Below, in pieces: positions 20,312 through 29,335 of a stretch of 54,409 bases of DNA. The stretch comes from Veillonellales bacterium (GTDB taxonomy: Bacteria; Bacillota; Negativicutes; JAAYSF01). Within the stretch, counting starts at the first letter, position 1. Every line of letters begins with the position of its first letter. The notes beneath the pieces are model-generated. The model was given only the letters and a program-made list of their open reading frames with translations, made no database searches and was not told the DNA's origin. The stretch lies in NCBI GenBank assembly GCA_039680175.1, contig JBDKTO010000085.1, positions 1 to 54,409 on the forward strand, written 5' to 3'. A program made the position numbers and the translations under genes.

Positions 20312-21997
20312 TTAAATACCAACGTTGCCTTTTGTTATCTTCCGAATAATCAAATTGCCGACAAGCACAATCAGCAAAACCAATACCGAAAGCACGGATG
20401 CATTTTGTGGATCGGCATAAGTTTGCAGTTCATACAGCAGCACACCAATTGTTTTTGTCTTCGCCCCATACAAAATGATGGACATGGTAAGCTCATAAAA
20501 CGAAGGCATAAACACCAGAAACCAGCCGGCGACAATTGATGGTGCGATTAGGGGAAGTAAGATATCTTTACAGGTTCGAATCCAGCTTGCACCGGAATTC
20601 AGCGCCGCTTCTTCCAAAGATGAATGCACCTGGCTCAGAGAAGCCGAAATCGTGCGAACTCCCATGGTCAGATATTTGACCATATAGCCAACAATCAGGA
20701 TGGCAAGAGTAGAATATAGATTTAAGCCGATTTTGCCGGAAAAGGTGATAATCAAAGCCAGAGCAATAACCACACTGGGAGTAGCTCCGCCCAAAGTCGA
20801 TAAGACATCCGGTATCGTTCGCCCTTTGGCCTTGGTTTTCACCAATAAATAGCTGACTAAGATAGCAATAAAGGTGGAAATCGTCGCCGCAATTGTTGCC
20901 GTAATAAAACTGTTTTTAATCGGGACTAAATACTGCTGACTTTGCATAACCGGCAGCCAGTTGGCAAAAGTCAGATTACTGAAGGTAATGGGCTGGGACA
21001 AAGATTTGATCATGGAAGTCACCAGAATAGCCGCCAGCGGCAGGAACACTGAAACCAATCCGTAGCCTATCACTATCGCAACAGCCAGCCATTTCCATTT
21101 GCCCAGATCTACAATATTCGGTCTGGTGCTTTTGCCGCCAATGGTGACATAATCCTTTTTCCCTACCATATAAGTCATAAAGAACAAAAGGGAATTGGCG
21201 ATCAGCATTAACGAAACCGCCAAAGCTGTTGCATCCCGGATGCCTTTGCTGTCTCCCATATAGACATAAGTAACAATCCGGGTGGTAAGCACCTCAATCT
21301 GAGCCGGCATACCGATAATCGACGGAATGCCGAAACAGGATCCGGCGGCAATAAAGACCAGCAGCCCCCCCGCCAGAATACTGGGAAACATTAGCGGCAG
21401 GGTAACATCCACCAGAGCCCGCAGGGGCGAGGCGCCTGAAATCCTGGCAGCTTCCTCCAGTGTAGGATCCATTTTTTCCAAAGCCCGTGAAATCGTGATA
21501 AAAGCAAAAGGTGAATAAAACAGGGTCAATACCCAAACAAGACCGCTCATACTGTAAATGTTAAAGGGCGAAGCTGTTAAGTGAAACCAGCTTACCAGTA
21601 GTGTATTCACATAACCGACACTGGGATTCAGCAGCTGGGCCCAGGCAATGGCACCCACATAAGGCGGAATCATATACGTTGCAACAAAAGACGTACGGAA
21701 AAATCCCTTGGCCGGAAGATTCGTTCTGCCGACAAGCCAGGCCAGGGGAAAAGAAATCACCAAACTAAGCCCCATCACCAGCAATGACAACTTAAAGGTA
21801 TTCATTAAAGCCGTCCAGTTCACGACTTTACTATATACGGTTTGGTAATTGCTGAAATTAATGCTGCCGCCGGCCATAAAGCTGTTATATACCAAATATA
21901 CCATCGGCACAACAACAAAAAACACCAATACGGCGACTGCCAATAATATAACGAGCCACTTAGCATCTAAACGAGAAAAAATCCCCCGGATACTCAC
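20312..21997 (-). CDS. fbpB: ABC transporter permease, fused FbpB type
   Basis: This is a 561-aa protein with about 12 transmembrane helices and two binding-protein-dependent transport modules in tandem. Each ends with an EAA coupling loop: EEAARISGASPLRALVDVTL in the first half and EEAALNSGASWIRTCKDILL in the second. The fused two-domain permease is typical of Fe3+ FbpB/SfuB and phosphonate-type systems. It sits between the binding-protein and ATPase genes, 53 bases after the former with a stable stem-loop between. Confidence 0.92.
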   Translation of the reverse strand: MSIRGIFSRLDAKWLVILLAVAVLVFFVVVPMVYLVYNSFMAGGSINFSNYQTVYSKVVNWTALMNTFKLSLLVMGLSLVISFPLAWLVGRTNLPAKGFFRTSFVATYMIPPYVGAIAWAQLLNPSVGYVNTLLVSWFHLTASPFNIYSMSGLVWVLTLFYSPFAFITISRALEKMDPTLEEAARISGASPLRALVDVTLPLMFPSILAGGLLVFIAAGSCFGIPSIIGMPAQIEVLTTRIVTYVYMGDSKGIRDATALAVSLMLIANSLLFFMTYMVGKKDYVTIGGKSTRPNIVDLGKWKWLAVAIVIGYGLVSVFLPLAAILVTSMIKSLSQPITFSNLTFANWLPVMQSQQYLVPIKNSFITATIAATISTFIAILVSYLLVKTKAKGRTIPDVLSTLGGATPSVVIALALIITFSGKIGLNLYSTLAILIVGYMVKYLTMGVRTISASLSQVHSSLEEAALNSGASWIRTCKDILLPLIAPSIVAGWFLVFMPSFYELTMSIILYGAKTKTIGVLLYELQTYADPQNASVLSVLVLLIVLVGNLIIRKITKGNVGI

Positions 21998-22015
21998 AAA
22001 GCCGTCCTCCTATAA

Positions 22016-22043
22016 GCGGGGTGAAGATTGCTCTTCACCCCGC
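22016..22043 (-). promoter_or_regulatory. Intercistronic stem-loop after the binding-protein gene
   Basis: A perfect 12-bp GC-rich stem (GCGGGGTGAAGA and complement, loop 4) without a T run lies 7 bases after the binding-protein stop. Such stems commonly stabilise the upstream mRNA so that the binding protein is made in excess. Confidence 0.6.
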
Positions 22044-22050
22044 CGGTAGC

Positions 22051-23088
22051 TTATTTATCTAATACTGTTGCTCTAAAGGTGTCCTTAATTTTTTCCGCAT
22101 CTTGGGAAAGCTTATCCCAATCTAATTTGAAGGATTTGTCAATAAATGTCTTTAACGCCGGTGCGCCTTTAGGCGGTTCCACATCATCCCGCACCGAATG
22201 CATCCAGCCTTTAACTACCGCTTCCTGCCCTTCCTTCGACAGCCACCAGTTCAGTACGGCCTGTGCTGCCTCCGGATTTTTGCTGTCCTTCATAATTGCA
22301 ATCGGGCTGGGAATAACAACCGTTCCGTCTTCCGGATATACGACTTTTACCGGTTCTCCCTTAGCGGCCATTTTAAGAATATTTTCTTCCAGAATAACAA
22401 CCGCCAGATATTCACCGGTTATCAGTTTATTTTGAATAGCGGCGTTTCCTTCTTCAACCTTCAAACCATTGTTTTTTAAAGCCGTAAAATAGTCCCAACC
22501 GAACTTGTCGGACAAAGCTCCCGCCGTTACATAAGCGGTGCCGGACAACAGTGGACTGGGCATTGCAATCCGCCCGTTCCATTTGGGATCAAGCAGATCC
22601 TGCCAGGATTTCGGCGCATCGGCCGGGTTGACCTTGCTGGTGTTATAGGCGATTACCATATTGGATATCCGCACACCGGTCCAGTAACCGTCTGCGTCTT
22701 TATTGATTTTGACATCCTTACGGTTCGGAGCGTCATATTTGAGCAGCAATCCTTGATTTTTTAGCGTTATGTAGTAGGATGGATCCGCTACCATCAGCAA
22801 ATCGGCTTGAACTTTATTCGCCTCAATTTCACCGGAAACCTTGGTCATAACTTTTTCCGTTCCTCCCTGGAACCATTGGATCTCCAAATCAGGAAAAGCC
22901 TTTGCCAGAGCCGGTTTTACCGATTCAATGATGTCAGGATAAATTGAGGTGTAAATCATTACCGTCCCCTTAGGCCCTCCCCCCGCCTTTGGCTTATCGG
23001 CGGTAGAACTGCCACAGCCGGCAAACACCATAGCCAGGAAAGTAACCGCCGCAATCAAAGCCACACAAACAAGCATTCGTTTCTTCAC
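22051..23088 (-). CDS. fbpA: Extracellular solute-binding lipoprotein, FbpA/AfuA type
   Basis: The 345-aa protein has a lipoprotein signal peptide (basic MKKR, hydrophobic core, lipobox FAGC with Cys 25), then a type II periplasmic-binding fold (VMIYTSIYPDIIESVKPALA, WFQGGTEKVMTK, SWQDLLDPKWNGRIAMPSPL, GEYLAVVILEEN). It captures substrate outside the membrane for the permease and ATPase encoded downstream. Similarity is to the iron(III)-binding group, with 2-aminoethylphosphonate binders as an alternative. No tyrosine pair diagnostic for iron could be assigned with confidence. Confidence 0.88.
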   Translation of the reverse strand: MKKRMLVCVALIAAVTFLAMVFAGCGSSTADKPKAGGGPKGTVMIYTSIYPDIIESVKPALAKAFPDLEIQWFQGGTEKVMTKVSGEIEANKVQADLLMVADPSYYITLKNQGLLLKYDAPNRKDVKINKDADGYWTGVRISNMVIAYNTSKVNPADAPKSWQDLLDPKWNGRIAMPSPLLSGTAYVTAGALSDKFGWDYFTALKNNGLKVEEGNAAIQNKLITGEYLAVVILEENILKMAAKGEPVKVVYPEDGTVVIPSPIAIMKDSKNPEAAQAVLNWWLSKEGQEAVVKGWMHSVRDDVEPPKGAPALKTFIDKSFKLDWDKLSQDAEKIKDTFRATVLDK

Positions 23089-23134
23089 TACAAAATCTCC
23101 CCTTTCTTAAATTATAAATACCAAGAATGTTCGT

Positions 23135-23163
23135 ACTATAAGTCATTCTCATTTAAACAGCAA
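23135..23163 (-). promoter_or_regulatory. Promoter of the ABC transporter operon with possible Fur-like half-site
   Basis: TTGCTG (23163-23158), a 17-base spacer and TATAGT (23140-23135) form a sigma-A-type promoter. The spacer contains AATGAGAATGACTTATA, which matches one half of a Fur box (TGATAAT-like) well and the other poorly. Iron control is therefore only suggested. Confidence 0.55.
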
Positions 23164-23257
23164 CATTCCTGCCGGATTGAACAAATTATTTAAGTTAAAC
23201 TCCCTCTGCGTTCTTTGCGATTAACGTCCCCCCATTGCGCCGGGCCTCTAATTATGC

Positions 23258-23302
23258 AAAAAAGTCCAATTACACCAGAACACAGCCTAGTGTAATTGGA
23301 CT
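23258..23302 (-). terminator. Terminator of mgtC
   Basis: A 13-bp stem (AGTCCAATTACAC with its exact complement, 23263-23302) followed by T5-6 on the minus strand lies about 52 bases beyond the mgtC stop. On the plus strand CTTTTCTCTT follows. Confidence 0.85.
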
Positions 23303-23354
23303 TTTCTCTTCTCCGGTCCAATGCAAACTATTATCTTCTTTATTATATTTTCCA

Positions 23355-24050
23355 CTAAATTTTGAATATTCCTTCCTGCAAAGAAAATTTTTCATTCCAC
23401 TTCACCGAATAAATTCCGTCAATCATCATCAGGCTGGATGTCATTCCATTTGTATTCGCTTCTTCAGGCAGCCGCAAGGCTATCGATAAAAGCAAATGCT
23501 GATTGCTCTCCTCCTCAATCCGGATGTCCTGAATGCTGATTCCCGAACTGCCAAAATAGCCGCAAATCTTGCCAATCTGTCCCGGTTGGTCAATCGCATC
23601 AATGCTGACCATCATCACGCCGTCAATATGAACGGCCTTCTCAAACCGCTGCAGCATAGTCAGGGTTAAAAATACCAGCACAGTAGCAAATAAGGCGCTG
23701 AAATAATAACCGCTGCCTACAGCCAGCCCCACTCCGGAAACGACCCATAAGCTGGCTGCGGTAGTCAACCCCTTTATCGTCGCCCCTTCCTTCATAATGG
23801 TCCCGGCACCAAGAAAGCCAATACCGCTGACCACCTGCGCCGCCAAACGGGTTGGATCCGCATTTGTCAAGCCCTGTACCGTATGGTAAATATTAATGGA
23901 CAAAACCATGATCAGGCAGGAACCGATGCAGACAAGCACATGCGTTCTCAGCCCGGCAGACTTGTTACAAGCCTGCCGTTCATAGCCGATCAAGCCGCCT
24001 AACAATAATGCAACCACCAGCCGGATAAAAACATCAATGTCCGCAATCAA
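23355..24050 (-). CDS. mgtC: MgtC/SapB family membrane protein, paralogue 1
   Basis: It is about 231 aa. Four to five N-terminal helices carry the MgtC core (GGLIGYERQACNKSAGLRTH, GIGFLGAGTIMKEG, IKGLTTAASLWVVSGVGLA), followed by a C-terminal ACT-like domain (about 145-225). MgtC proteins inhibit F-type ATP synthase or support survival at low Mg2+; the role here is unknown. TTG 24050 is preferred since GGGGGGAG precedes it and the resulting MIADID matches the start of the second paralogue (MIADWE). A 31-aa membrane peptide gene lies just upstream. Confidence 0.92.
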   Translation of the reverse strand: MIADIDVFIRLVVALLLGGLIGYERQACNKSAGLRTHVLVCIGSCLIMVLSINIYHTVQGLTNADPTRLAAQVVSGIGFLGAGTIMKEGATIKGLTTAASLWVVSGVGLAVGSGYYFSALFATVLVFLTLTMLQRFEKAVHIDGVMMVSIDAIDQPGQIGKICGYFGSSGISIQDIRIEEESNQHLLLSIALRLPEEANTNGMTSSLMMIDGIYSVKWNEKFSLQEGIFKI

Positions 24051-24109
24051 GTTTCTCCCCCCATCCTCTTGCATCAACAGGCCGTCGCCATCGCCGCTTA
24101 TTCCGCGCC

Positions 24110-24205
24110 TTAGCTAAACCAAAATCCACAAATACCTGCCAGGAATGCGACGACCAAAGCCTGAAACAATAATGATAAAACGTCCCGCCCATCTACCTTA
24201 GCCAT
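24110..24205 (-). CDS. 31-aa single-span membrane peptide upstream of mgtC
   Basis: ATG 24205 is preceded by GGAGAGGAGCGAGGAAT, a strong ribosome site, and TAA 24112-24110 closes a 31-codon frame. The product has a charged N-terminus (MAKVDGRDV) and one 20-residue hydrophobic helix ending in GFWFS. It lies 59 bases before mgtC and directly after a terminator-like hairpin, so it is probably the first cistron of the mgtC unit. Salmonella MgtR, a 30-aa membrane peptide in the mgtCBR operon, promotes MgtC degradation. Size and topology are similar but no sequence homology is claimed. Confidence 0.6.
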   Translation of the reverse strand: MAKVDGRDVLSLLFQALVVAFLAGICGFWFS

Positions 24206-24225
24206 ATTCCTCGCTCCTCTCCTTA

Positions 24226-24279
24226 ATAAAAAGATTCCTGACAAAACTACACAAAAAGTGTAACTTTAGTCAGGAATCT
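24226..24279 (-). terminator. Hairpin with T run between glpP and the small peptide gene
   Basis: On the minus strand AGATTCCTGAC pairs with its complement (24279-24269 with 24242-24232). An inner TACAC/GTGTA pairing sits in the loop, and TTTTTATT follows. It is a good terminator for glpP, or an attenuator of read-through into the mgtC unit. Confidence 0.75.
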
Positions 24280-24390
24280 CTCTATTCTCCATTCCCAATT
24301 GTTCATTTTTTGAATTTTCTTATAATCTTATCTTGCTTTTATTGTAACCGTCCGAAAAAAATTTGTCAAGCTATATAATGCTCCGAAAAG

Positions 24391-24984
24391 CTATTTTTGC
24401 AATGTATACACAGTATTCCACAACTCCCGTTTGCTGGCGCTTACGGCATAAATTCCGTTTTGCAACGACTGCTGAACGTCCTCGGGAGTGTGCATCAGTC
24501 CTCCGGCCAAAATAGGCAGCTGAGTTTCCTCTGCCAGCAGACGGACTACGCTGGCGGGAATGGATGCCGGCAATACTTCCAGGGCGTCCGGCTGAAACTT
24601 GCGCAGAAGATGAAGACCGGTTTTCAAGGCATCCGAATCCAGTAAAAATAACCGCTGGATTACCAGCATCCCCTCTTCCCGGCCAATTTTGCATAAGTGG
24701 GATTTCGTCGTAATCAGTCCCGTAACTCCTAAGCGGGCTAAAAACCGGATACCTGCCTCATCCTTGCCGATTCCTTCCAGTAAATCCAGATGTACCAAGA
24801 GCCGCTTCCGGTAAGCCTGCGCCTGAGCCAAAAGATCCGGCAGCATAATAATATCGCCGAACAGCAAAATAATACTCGCCGAATCCGTTTTAGTAATCGC
24901 GTATTTAAAGTCTTCCGGCGTACGCGGCGCCGGTATCACCTGGCCGGCAGAACACAATAAATTCAAAAAGTTAGAGGTTGACAA
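24391..24984 (-). CDS. glpP: GlpP-family glycerol-3-phosphate-responsive antiterminator
   Basis: The 197-aa alpha/beta-barrel protein matches GlpP: SIILLFGDIIMLPDLL, RLLVHLDLLEGIGKD, GVTGLITTKSHL, RLFLLDSDALKTG, DALEVLPASIP and ILAGGLMHTPEDV. In Bacillus it binds glycerol 3-phosphate and glp leader mRNA to prevent termination. No glp genes are in this window, so its target lies elsewhere. It is placed between two mgtC genes, an unusual setting. Confidence 0.9.
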   Translation of the reverse strand: MSTSNFLNLLCSAGQVIPAPRTPEDFKYAITKTDSASIILLFGDIIMLPDLLAQAQAYRKRLLVHLDLLEGIGKDEAGIRFLARLGVTGLITTKSHLCKIGREEGMLVIQRLFLLDSDALKTGLHLLRKFQPDALEVLPASIPASVVRLLAEETQLPILAGGLMHTPEDVQQSLQNGIYAVSASKRELWNTVYTLQK

Positions 24985-25049
24985 AGGCTTCGCCTCATCT
25001 CAATTTTCTATTTTACTGATATTCTATGCTTTCACCGCTGAAAAAGTCC

Positions 25050-25718
25050 CTAATCAATTAAACAGTCTTTTTTTACACTCATGACTCCATTCAGCTGAGA
25101 TAAATCGGCAATTAGTTTTTCCTGATTTACTTCCCGCCGGAACCGCAATGCAAAAGTAACAACCAGCAAATGCTCCTGTTCCTCAATTTTGATGTCCCGA
25201 ATACTGCCGCCGGCTTCTCCCAAAGCAACACTGATCAAACCCAGCTGACCGGGAGTATCAATCGTTATCACCGTTAAACTAAAAGCCCGGTCACTGCACA
25301 TTCTATGTTCCATCTTCGCTAAAATTGTCAGGGTAACAAACACCAATAAGGTTGTGGCCAGAGCGCTGGTATAATAGCCGCTGCCTACAGCAAGGCCAAC
25401 CCCGGATACTACCCACAAACTGGCGGCGGTGGTCAGTCCTTTGATTGTCGGTCCTTCCTTTAATATACTGCCGGCGCCTAAAAATCCAATGCCGCTGACT
25501 ACCTGGGCAGCCAGACGGGTAGGATCGGCGTTGGTTTGCCCCTGCACCGACTGATAAATGTTTATCGAGAGTACCATAATCAGGCAGGAACCTACGGCAA
25601 CCAGAATGTGAGTCCGCAATCCGGCCGACTTATGATGGGACTGACGCTCGTAACCGATTACTCCGGCCAATACAGCGGCAGCCACCAGCCGCAAGGCAAT
25701 CTCCCAGTCCGCTATCAT
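25050..25718 (-). CDS. mgtC: MgtC/SapB family membrane protein, paralogue 2
   Basis: The 222-aa protein shows the same architecture as the paralogue at 23355: membrane core with GVIGYERQSHHKSAGLRTH, GIGFLGAGSILKEGPTIKG and ASLWVVSGVGLAVGSGYY, then an ACT-like C-terminal domain. The two are nearly identical through the membrane core and diverge after about residue 125, suggesting a local duplication with different regulatory domains. It lies 67 bases after rpoN and 65 bases before glpP, so rpoN-mgtC-glpP could be one transcript. Confidence 0.93.
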   Translation of the reverse strand: MIADWEIALRLVAAAVLAGVIGYERQSHHKSAGLRTHILVAVGSCLIMVLSINIYQSVQGQTNADPTRLAAQVVSGIGFLGAGSILKEGPTIKGLTTAASLWVVSGVGLAVGSGYYTSALATTLLVFVTLTILAKMEHRMCSDRAFSLTVITIDTPGQLGLISVALGEAGGSIRDIKIEEQEHLLVVTFALRFRREVNQEKLIADLSQLNGVMSVKKDCLID

Positions 25719-25785
25719 ATCCCATCCCCCTTTTCCGCTCCCATCGCCATATTGCTATTATAATATCACAAATAAACTATCTCCG

Positions 25786-27156
25786 TCAGTATCTTTTTCG
25801 TCTGCTTGACGCGGCAATTCCCAATTCTTCCCTGTACTTTGTCACCGTGCGGCGGCAAATCCCAATCCCCCGCTCCTGCAGTATATTGCTGATATGCTGG
25901 TCACTAAGCGGCGCAGTCGCGTCTTCGCCGGTAATCAACTGCTTAATTTCCTGTTTCACATTGGATGCGGCAATATCTTCACCGGCCGTTCCCGACACAC
26001 CGGCAGAAAAAAAGGAACGCAAGCTAACCAAGCCATAGGGAGTGGCCGCATATTTATTGGCCGTCGCCCGGCTCACCGTTGACTCGTGAATTCCCAGACG
26101 ATCCGCCACTGTTTTCATAACCAGGGGCCGTAAATATTTCGGTCCGTAATCGAAAAAGCTGCGCTGTAAATCAACAATGGCCTGCGTAACATTATAAAGC
26201 GTGCGCCGCCGCTGTTCAATGCTTTTGACTACCCAAAGAGCGGCTTGCAGCCGTCCTTCCACATACTTCCGGGCCTCCGGATTTCCTTCCCGGGCCAGAT
26301 TGCGGTAGCTGGAACTGATGGTAAGCCGCGGCACCATTTGATCATTCACGCTGATGACATAATCATCTTCCCGCCGCTCAATACTCACATCAGGCAATAT
26401 ATAATCAAGCCGTCCCCGACCGAAAGCCTGACCCGGCTTCGGATTCAGTCTTTTGATAATGTCCACTGCCTGCTGCACTTCCCTCAGGGAGCACTGCAAT
26501 GCTGCTGCGATTCCTTTTAGGCTGCCTTTCGCCAAGTCCGGCAAATGATCCGACACAATACTCTGAACCAGCTTGCTGTCAATTTCCCGCTGCTGCAGCT
26601 GAATTGTCAGACACTCTTTTAGATTCCGGGCGCCAACACCCTCCGGATCAAATTTTTGAATCATGGCTAAGGCGTTTTCAACTACTGTCGAAGAAGCTCC
26701 TGTTATTTTTTTAATCTCATCCACCGTTCCGCAAAGATAGCCATTATCATCAATACAGCCTATCAGGTAGCGGCCGACAGCCTTTATTTTCCCATCCGCC
26801 GTTGCTAAATCAAGCTGAAGTTCCAAATGTTCATGCAGAGTAATCGTGCTGGCGGCAAAGGTTTCAAATGTGGCTTTGTCCTCGTTTCTCCGTATGGAAT
26901 AGTCCGTCCCCCCGCCTGCCAGATAATCGGTAAATTCCCCATAATCATTGGCATCATTACTGCTATCTTCTGTTGGCTGCTCTTCCGATAGCTCCGGCTG
27001 CCGTTCTTCGATATCCAGTAATGGATTCTCCCGCATTTCCTCTTCGACCATAGCCGCCAGTTCCAGTGAAGAAAGTTGCAAAATGGCAATGGCTTGACGT
27101 AATTGAGGTGTCATAACCAATTTTTGCTGCATTTCTAATTTCAGACCACAGTCCAT
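25786..27156 (-). CDS. rpoN: RNA polymerase sigma-54 factor
   Basis: At 456 aa it has a glutamine-rich activator-interacting region I (KLEMQQKLVMTPQLRQAIAI, 6-25; MRENPLLDIEE). The core-binding domain follows (about 110-290: CTVDEIKKITG, FDPEGVGARNLKECL, LNPKPG). The helix-turn-helix is MKTVADRLGIHESTVSRA, and the C-terminal RpoN box is RRTVTKYREELG (about 434-445). It directs transcription from -24/-12 promoters with enhancer-binding activators. None of those activators is encoded here. Confidence 0.97.
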   Translation of the reverse strand: MDCGLKLEMQQKLVMTPQLRQAIAILQLSSLELAAMVEEEMRENPLLDIEERQPELSEEQPTEDSSNDANDYGEFTDYLAGGGTDYSIRRNEDKATFETFAASTITLHEHLELQLDLATADGKIKAVGRYLIGCIDDNGYLCGTVDEIKKITGASSTVVENALAMIQKFDPEGVGARNLKECLTIQLQQREIDSKLVQSIVSDHLPDLAKGSLKGIAAALQCSLREVQQAVDIIKRLNPKPGQAFGRGRLDYILPDVSIERREDDYVISVNDQMVPRLTISSSYRNLAREGNPEARKYVEGRLQAALWVVKSIEQRRRTLYNVTQAIVDLQRSFFDYGPKYLRPLVMKTVADRLGIHESTVSRATANKYAATPYGLVSLRSFFSAGVSGTAGEDIAASNVKQEIKQLITGEDATAPLSDQHISNILQERGIGICRRTVTKYREELGIAASSRRKRY

Positions 27157-27230
27157 ATGCTCACCTTCCCTCTTGCCTTCACTTTACTTAATATATATGA
27201 ACCCTTACGAATAATTAGAAGGATAACCAC

Positions 27231-28241
27231 TTAACAAATTCGCGGCAACTGAGCCCCCGTCAGCATATCCAGCAGGCGGACTCCGCCAATGGCTGTAGAA
27301 AGCCCAACCTGTCCCGGCCGCTGCCCAATTACCGAGCCGATGACGCAAGCCTGCCGCCCATAAGGATGTCCGTGCATAATCTCCAATATCTGAGACGAAT
27401 ACTCCGGTTCAACAAATAGCAGCATTTTCCCTTCATTGGCCAGATAAAGCGGATCAAAGCCAAGAATATCACAAGTTGCTCTTACGGCAGCCTGTACCGG
27501 AATGCTTGTCTCCTCCAGCATAATGCCTACCTGGGACTGCTCCGCGATTTCGTTAAGAGCCGTCGCCAAGCCGCCCCGGGTCGGATCCCGCAACACCGCT
27601 GTCTGAGGCACACGGGACAAGATTTGCTCAACCAGCCCGTTTAAAGGAGCACAATCACTGACTATGGTTTCCGGCAAAACCAATCCATGCCGTTCACTCA
27701 TGACTGCAATAGAATGTTCCCCCAGTGTCCCACTTAAAATTATATCCTGTCCCGGCCTGGCCTGACAACCGGAAACATTTACGTTTTCCCTGATTTGCCC
27801 CACCCCGGCGGTATTAATGTAAATTCCGTCTACCGCTCCTTTTTCTACTACCTTGGTATCACCGGTCACGATCTGTACCCCGGCCCGGCTGGCAGTTTCC
27901 GCCATGGAATCAACAATCCGTTTCAAATCAACCAGGGGAAACCCTTCCTCCAATACGAAGGCGGCGCTCAGATAGAGAGGCACGGCGCCGGTCATGGCCA
28001 AATCATTGACTGTGCCGCAAACCGCTAGTTTGCCAATATTCCCGCCAGGAAAAAACAAGGGCTTCACCACATAAGAATCGGTGGTAAAGGCGAGTCCGGC
28101 CCCGTTAATGGAAAACCGGGCTCCGTCATGCATCTCCCCTAAAATTGGGTTGGCGAAAGCCGGCCACATTACCTGATTGACCAAATCATGGCTGAGCTTG
28201 CCGCCGCTGCCATGGGCTAACTGAATCCGTTCCATCGTCAT
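27231..28241 (-). CDS. hypE: Hydrogenase maturation protein HypE (carbamoyl dehydratase)
   Basis: The 336-aa PurM-like ATPase dehydrates the carbamoyl group on its C-terminal Cys to make the cyanide ligands of [NiFe] hydrogenase. It has the N-terminal MERIQLAHGSGGKLSHDLV, the ATP site region VVKPLFFPGGNIGKLAVCGTVNDLA (given in part), RDPTRGGLATALNEIA, and the essential terminal PRIC. ATG 28241 is chosen because it overlaps the hypD stop as ATGA; ATG 28250 is the alternative. Confidence 0.98.
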   Translation of the reverse strand: MTMERIQLAHGSGGKLSHDLVNQVMWPAFANPILGEMHDGARFSINGAGLAFTTDSYVVKPLFFPGGNIGKLAVCGTVNDLAMTGAVPLYLSAAFVLEEGFPLVDLKRIVDSMAETASRAGVQIVTGDTKVVEKGAVDGIYINTAGVGQIRENVNVSGCQARPGQDIILSGTLGEHSIAVMSERHGLVLPETIVSDCAPLNGLVEQILSRVPQTAVLRDPTRGGLATALNEIAEQSQVGIMLEETSIPVQAAVRATCDILGFDPLYLANEGKMLLFVEPEYSSQILEIMHGHPYGRQACVIGSVIGQRPGQVGLSTAIGGVRLLDMLTGAQLPRIC

Positions 28242-29335
28242 AACTGCCATCTCCCTGCTCCATATTTGTGCCAGGCGGCACACGTTCCTTCCACCGACAC
28301 CATACAGGAGCCGACCGGATGATCCGGTGTACAGGATCTGCCAAACAGCGGACAGGCTGTCGGTTTGATGCTGCCCTGGAGAATTTCACCGCAGCGGCAG
28401 CCCTTTGGCTCGCTGGCAGGTTCCACAACCACCGGCAGCTTGCTCCGGGAATCAAAAGCGGAATATCCAGGCCGCAATACAAGACCGGATGATGGAATCA
28501 TTCCCAATCCCCGCCAGACAGTATCAGCCGGCTGATAAACTTGTTCCAGTAATTTGCAGGCCGCCGGATTACCGGCAGCAGGCACAATTCGGCTGTACTG
28601 GTTTTCCAATTTCGCTGCGCCATCTTCCAGCTGCCGGACCAGCATATAAACCGACTGGAGAATATCCAGGGGATCAAAACCGGCAATCACCGCCGGAATG
28701 CCAAAATTCCGCTGCAAAAAACGGTAGGGCTCCACTCCGATGACAGCACTGACATGGCCGGGCAGCAAAAAACCATCCACCCTGACTCCCGGCCGGTCGA
28801 GGAGCGCCTGCAATGCCGGCGGCACCAGTTTATGGGAAGATAATACCGAAAAATTTTTTAAATCGGCCCGGGCTGCGGTAAGAACAGTGGCGGCGGCAGT
28901 AGGCGCCGTAGTCTCAAAACCAACTGCCAGGAAAATAACTTGCTTGTCGGGATAATCTCGGGCAATATCCAAACTTTCCAAAGGTGAATATACAATACGA
29001 ATATCCGCTCCGGCCGCCTTTTCCACCAGTAAGCTTGAGGACGATCCCGGCACCCGCAGCATATCGCCAAAAGTAGTGAGTATCACATTCGGCTGGCGGC
29101 TGTAAGCAATCGCCGTATCCAAATATTCATTCGGTGTTACGCAAACCGGACAACCGGGGCCGCTGACCAGCTCCACCCCCGCTGGCAGCAGTTGGCGAAT
29201 ACCGGCTTTAAATATGGCAACCGTATGCGTACCGCACACTTCCATTAACCGCAGCGGCCGTTTGACCCGATGACTGATTTCAGTCGTGAAAAAACCGGCA
29301 GTCCGCCGCTGCTCCTCAGGCGTCAAGCTCTGCAT
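28238..29335 (-). CDS. hypD: Hydrogenase maturation protein HypD
   Basis: The 365-aa protein is the scaffold on which the Fe(CN)2CO unit is assembled with HypC. It shows the conserved MEVCGTHTVAIFK (about 31-43), GPGCPVCVTP (about 59-68) and GFETTAPTAAA. The C-terminal cysteine cluster (RCGEILQG, CPLFGRSCTPDHPVGSC, about 310-350) holds the [4Fe-4S] centre. ATG 29335 has GGAG 10 bases upstream and overlaps the hypC end by 20 bases. It is translationally coupled to hypE by a 4-base overlap. Confidence 0.98.
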   Translation of the reverse strand: MQSLTPEEQRRTAGFFTTEISHRVKRPLRLMEVCGTHTVAIFKAGIRQLLPAGVELVSGPGCPVCVTPNEYLDTAIAYSRQPNVILTTFGDMLRVPGSSSSLLVEKAAGADIRIVYSPLESLDIARDYPDKQVIFLAVGFETTAPTAAATVLTAARADLKNFSVLSSHKLVPPALQALLDRPGVRVDGFLLPGHVSAVIGVEPYRFLQRNFGIPAVIAGFDPLDILQSVYMLVRQLEDGAAKLENQYSRIVPAAGNPAACKLLEQVYQPADTVWRGLGMIPSSGLVLRPGYSAFDSRSKLPVVVEPASEPKGCRCGEILQGSIKPTACPLFGRSCTPDHPVGSCMVSVEGTCAAWHKYGAGRWQL

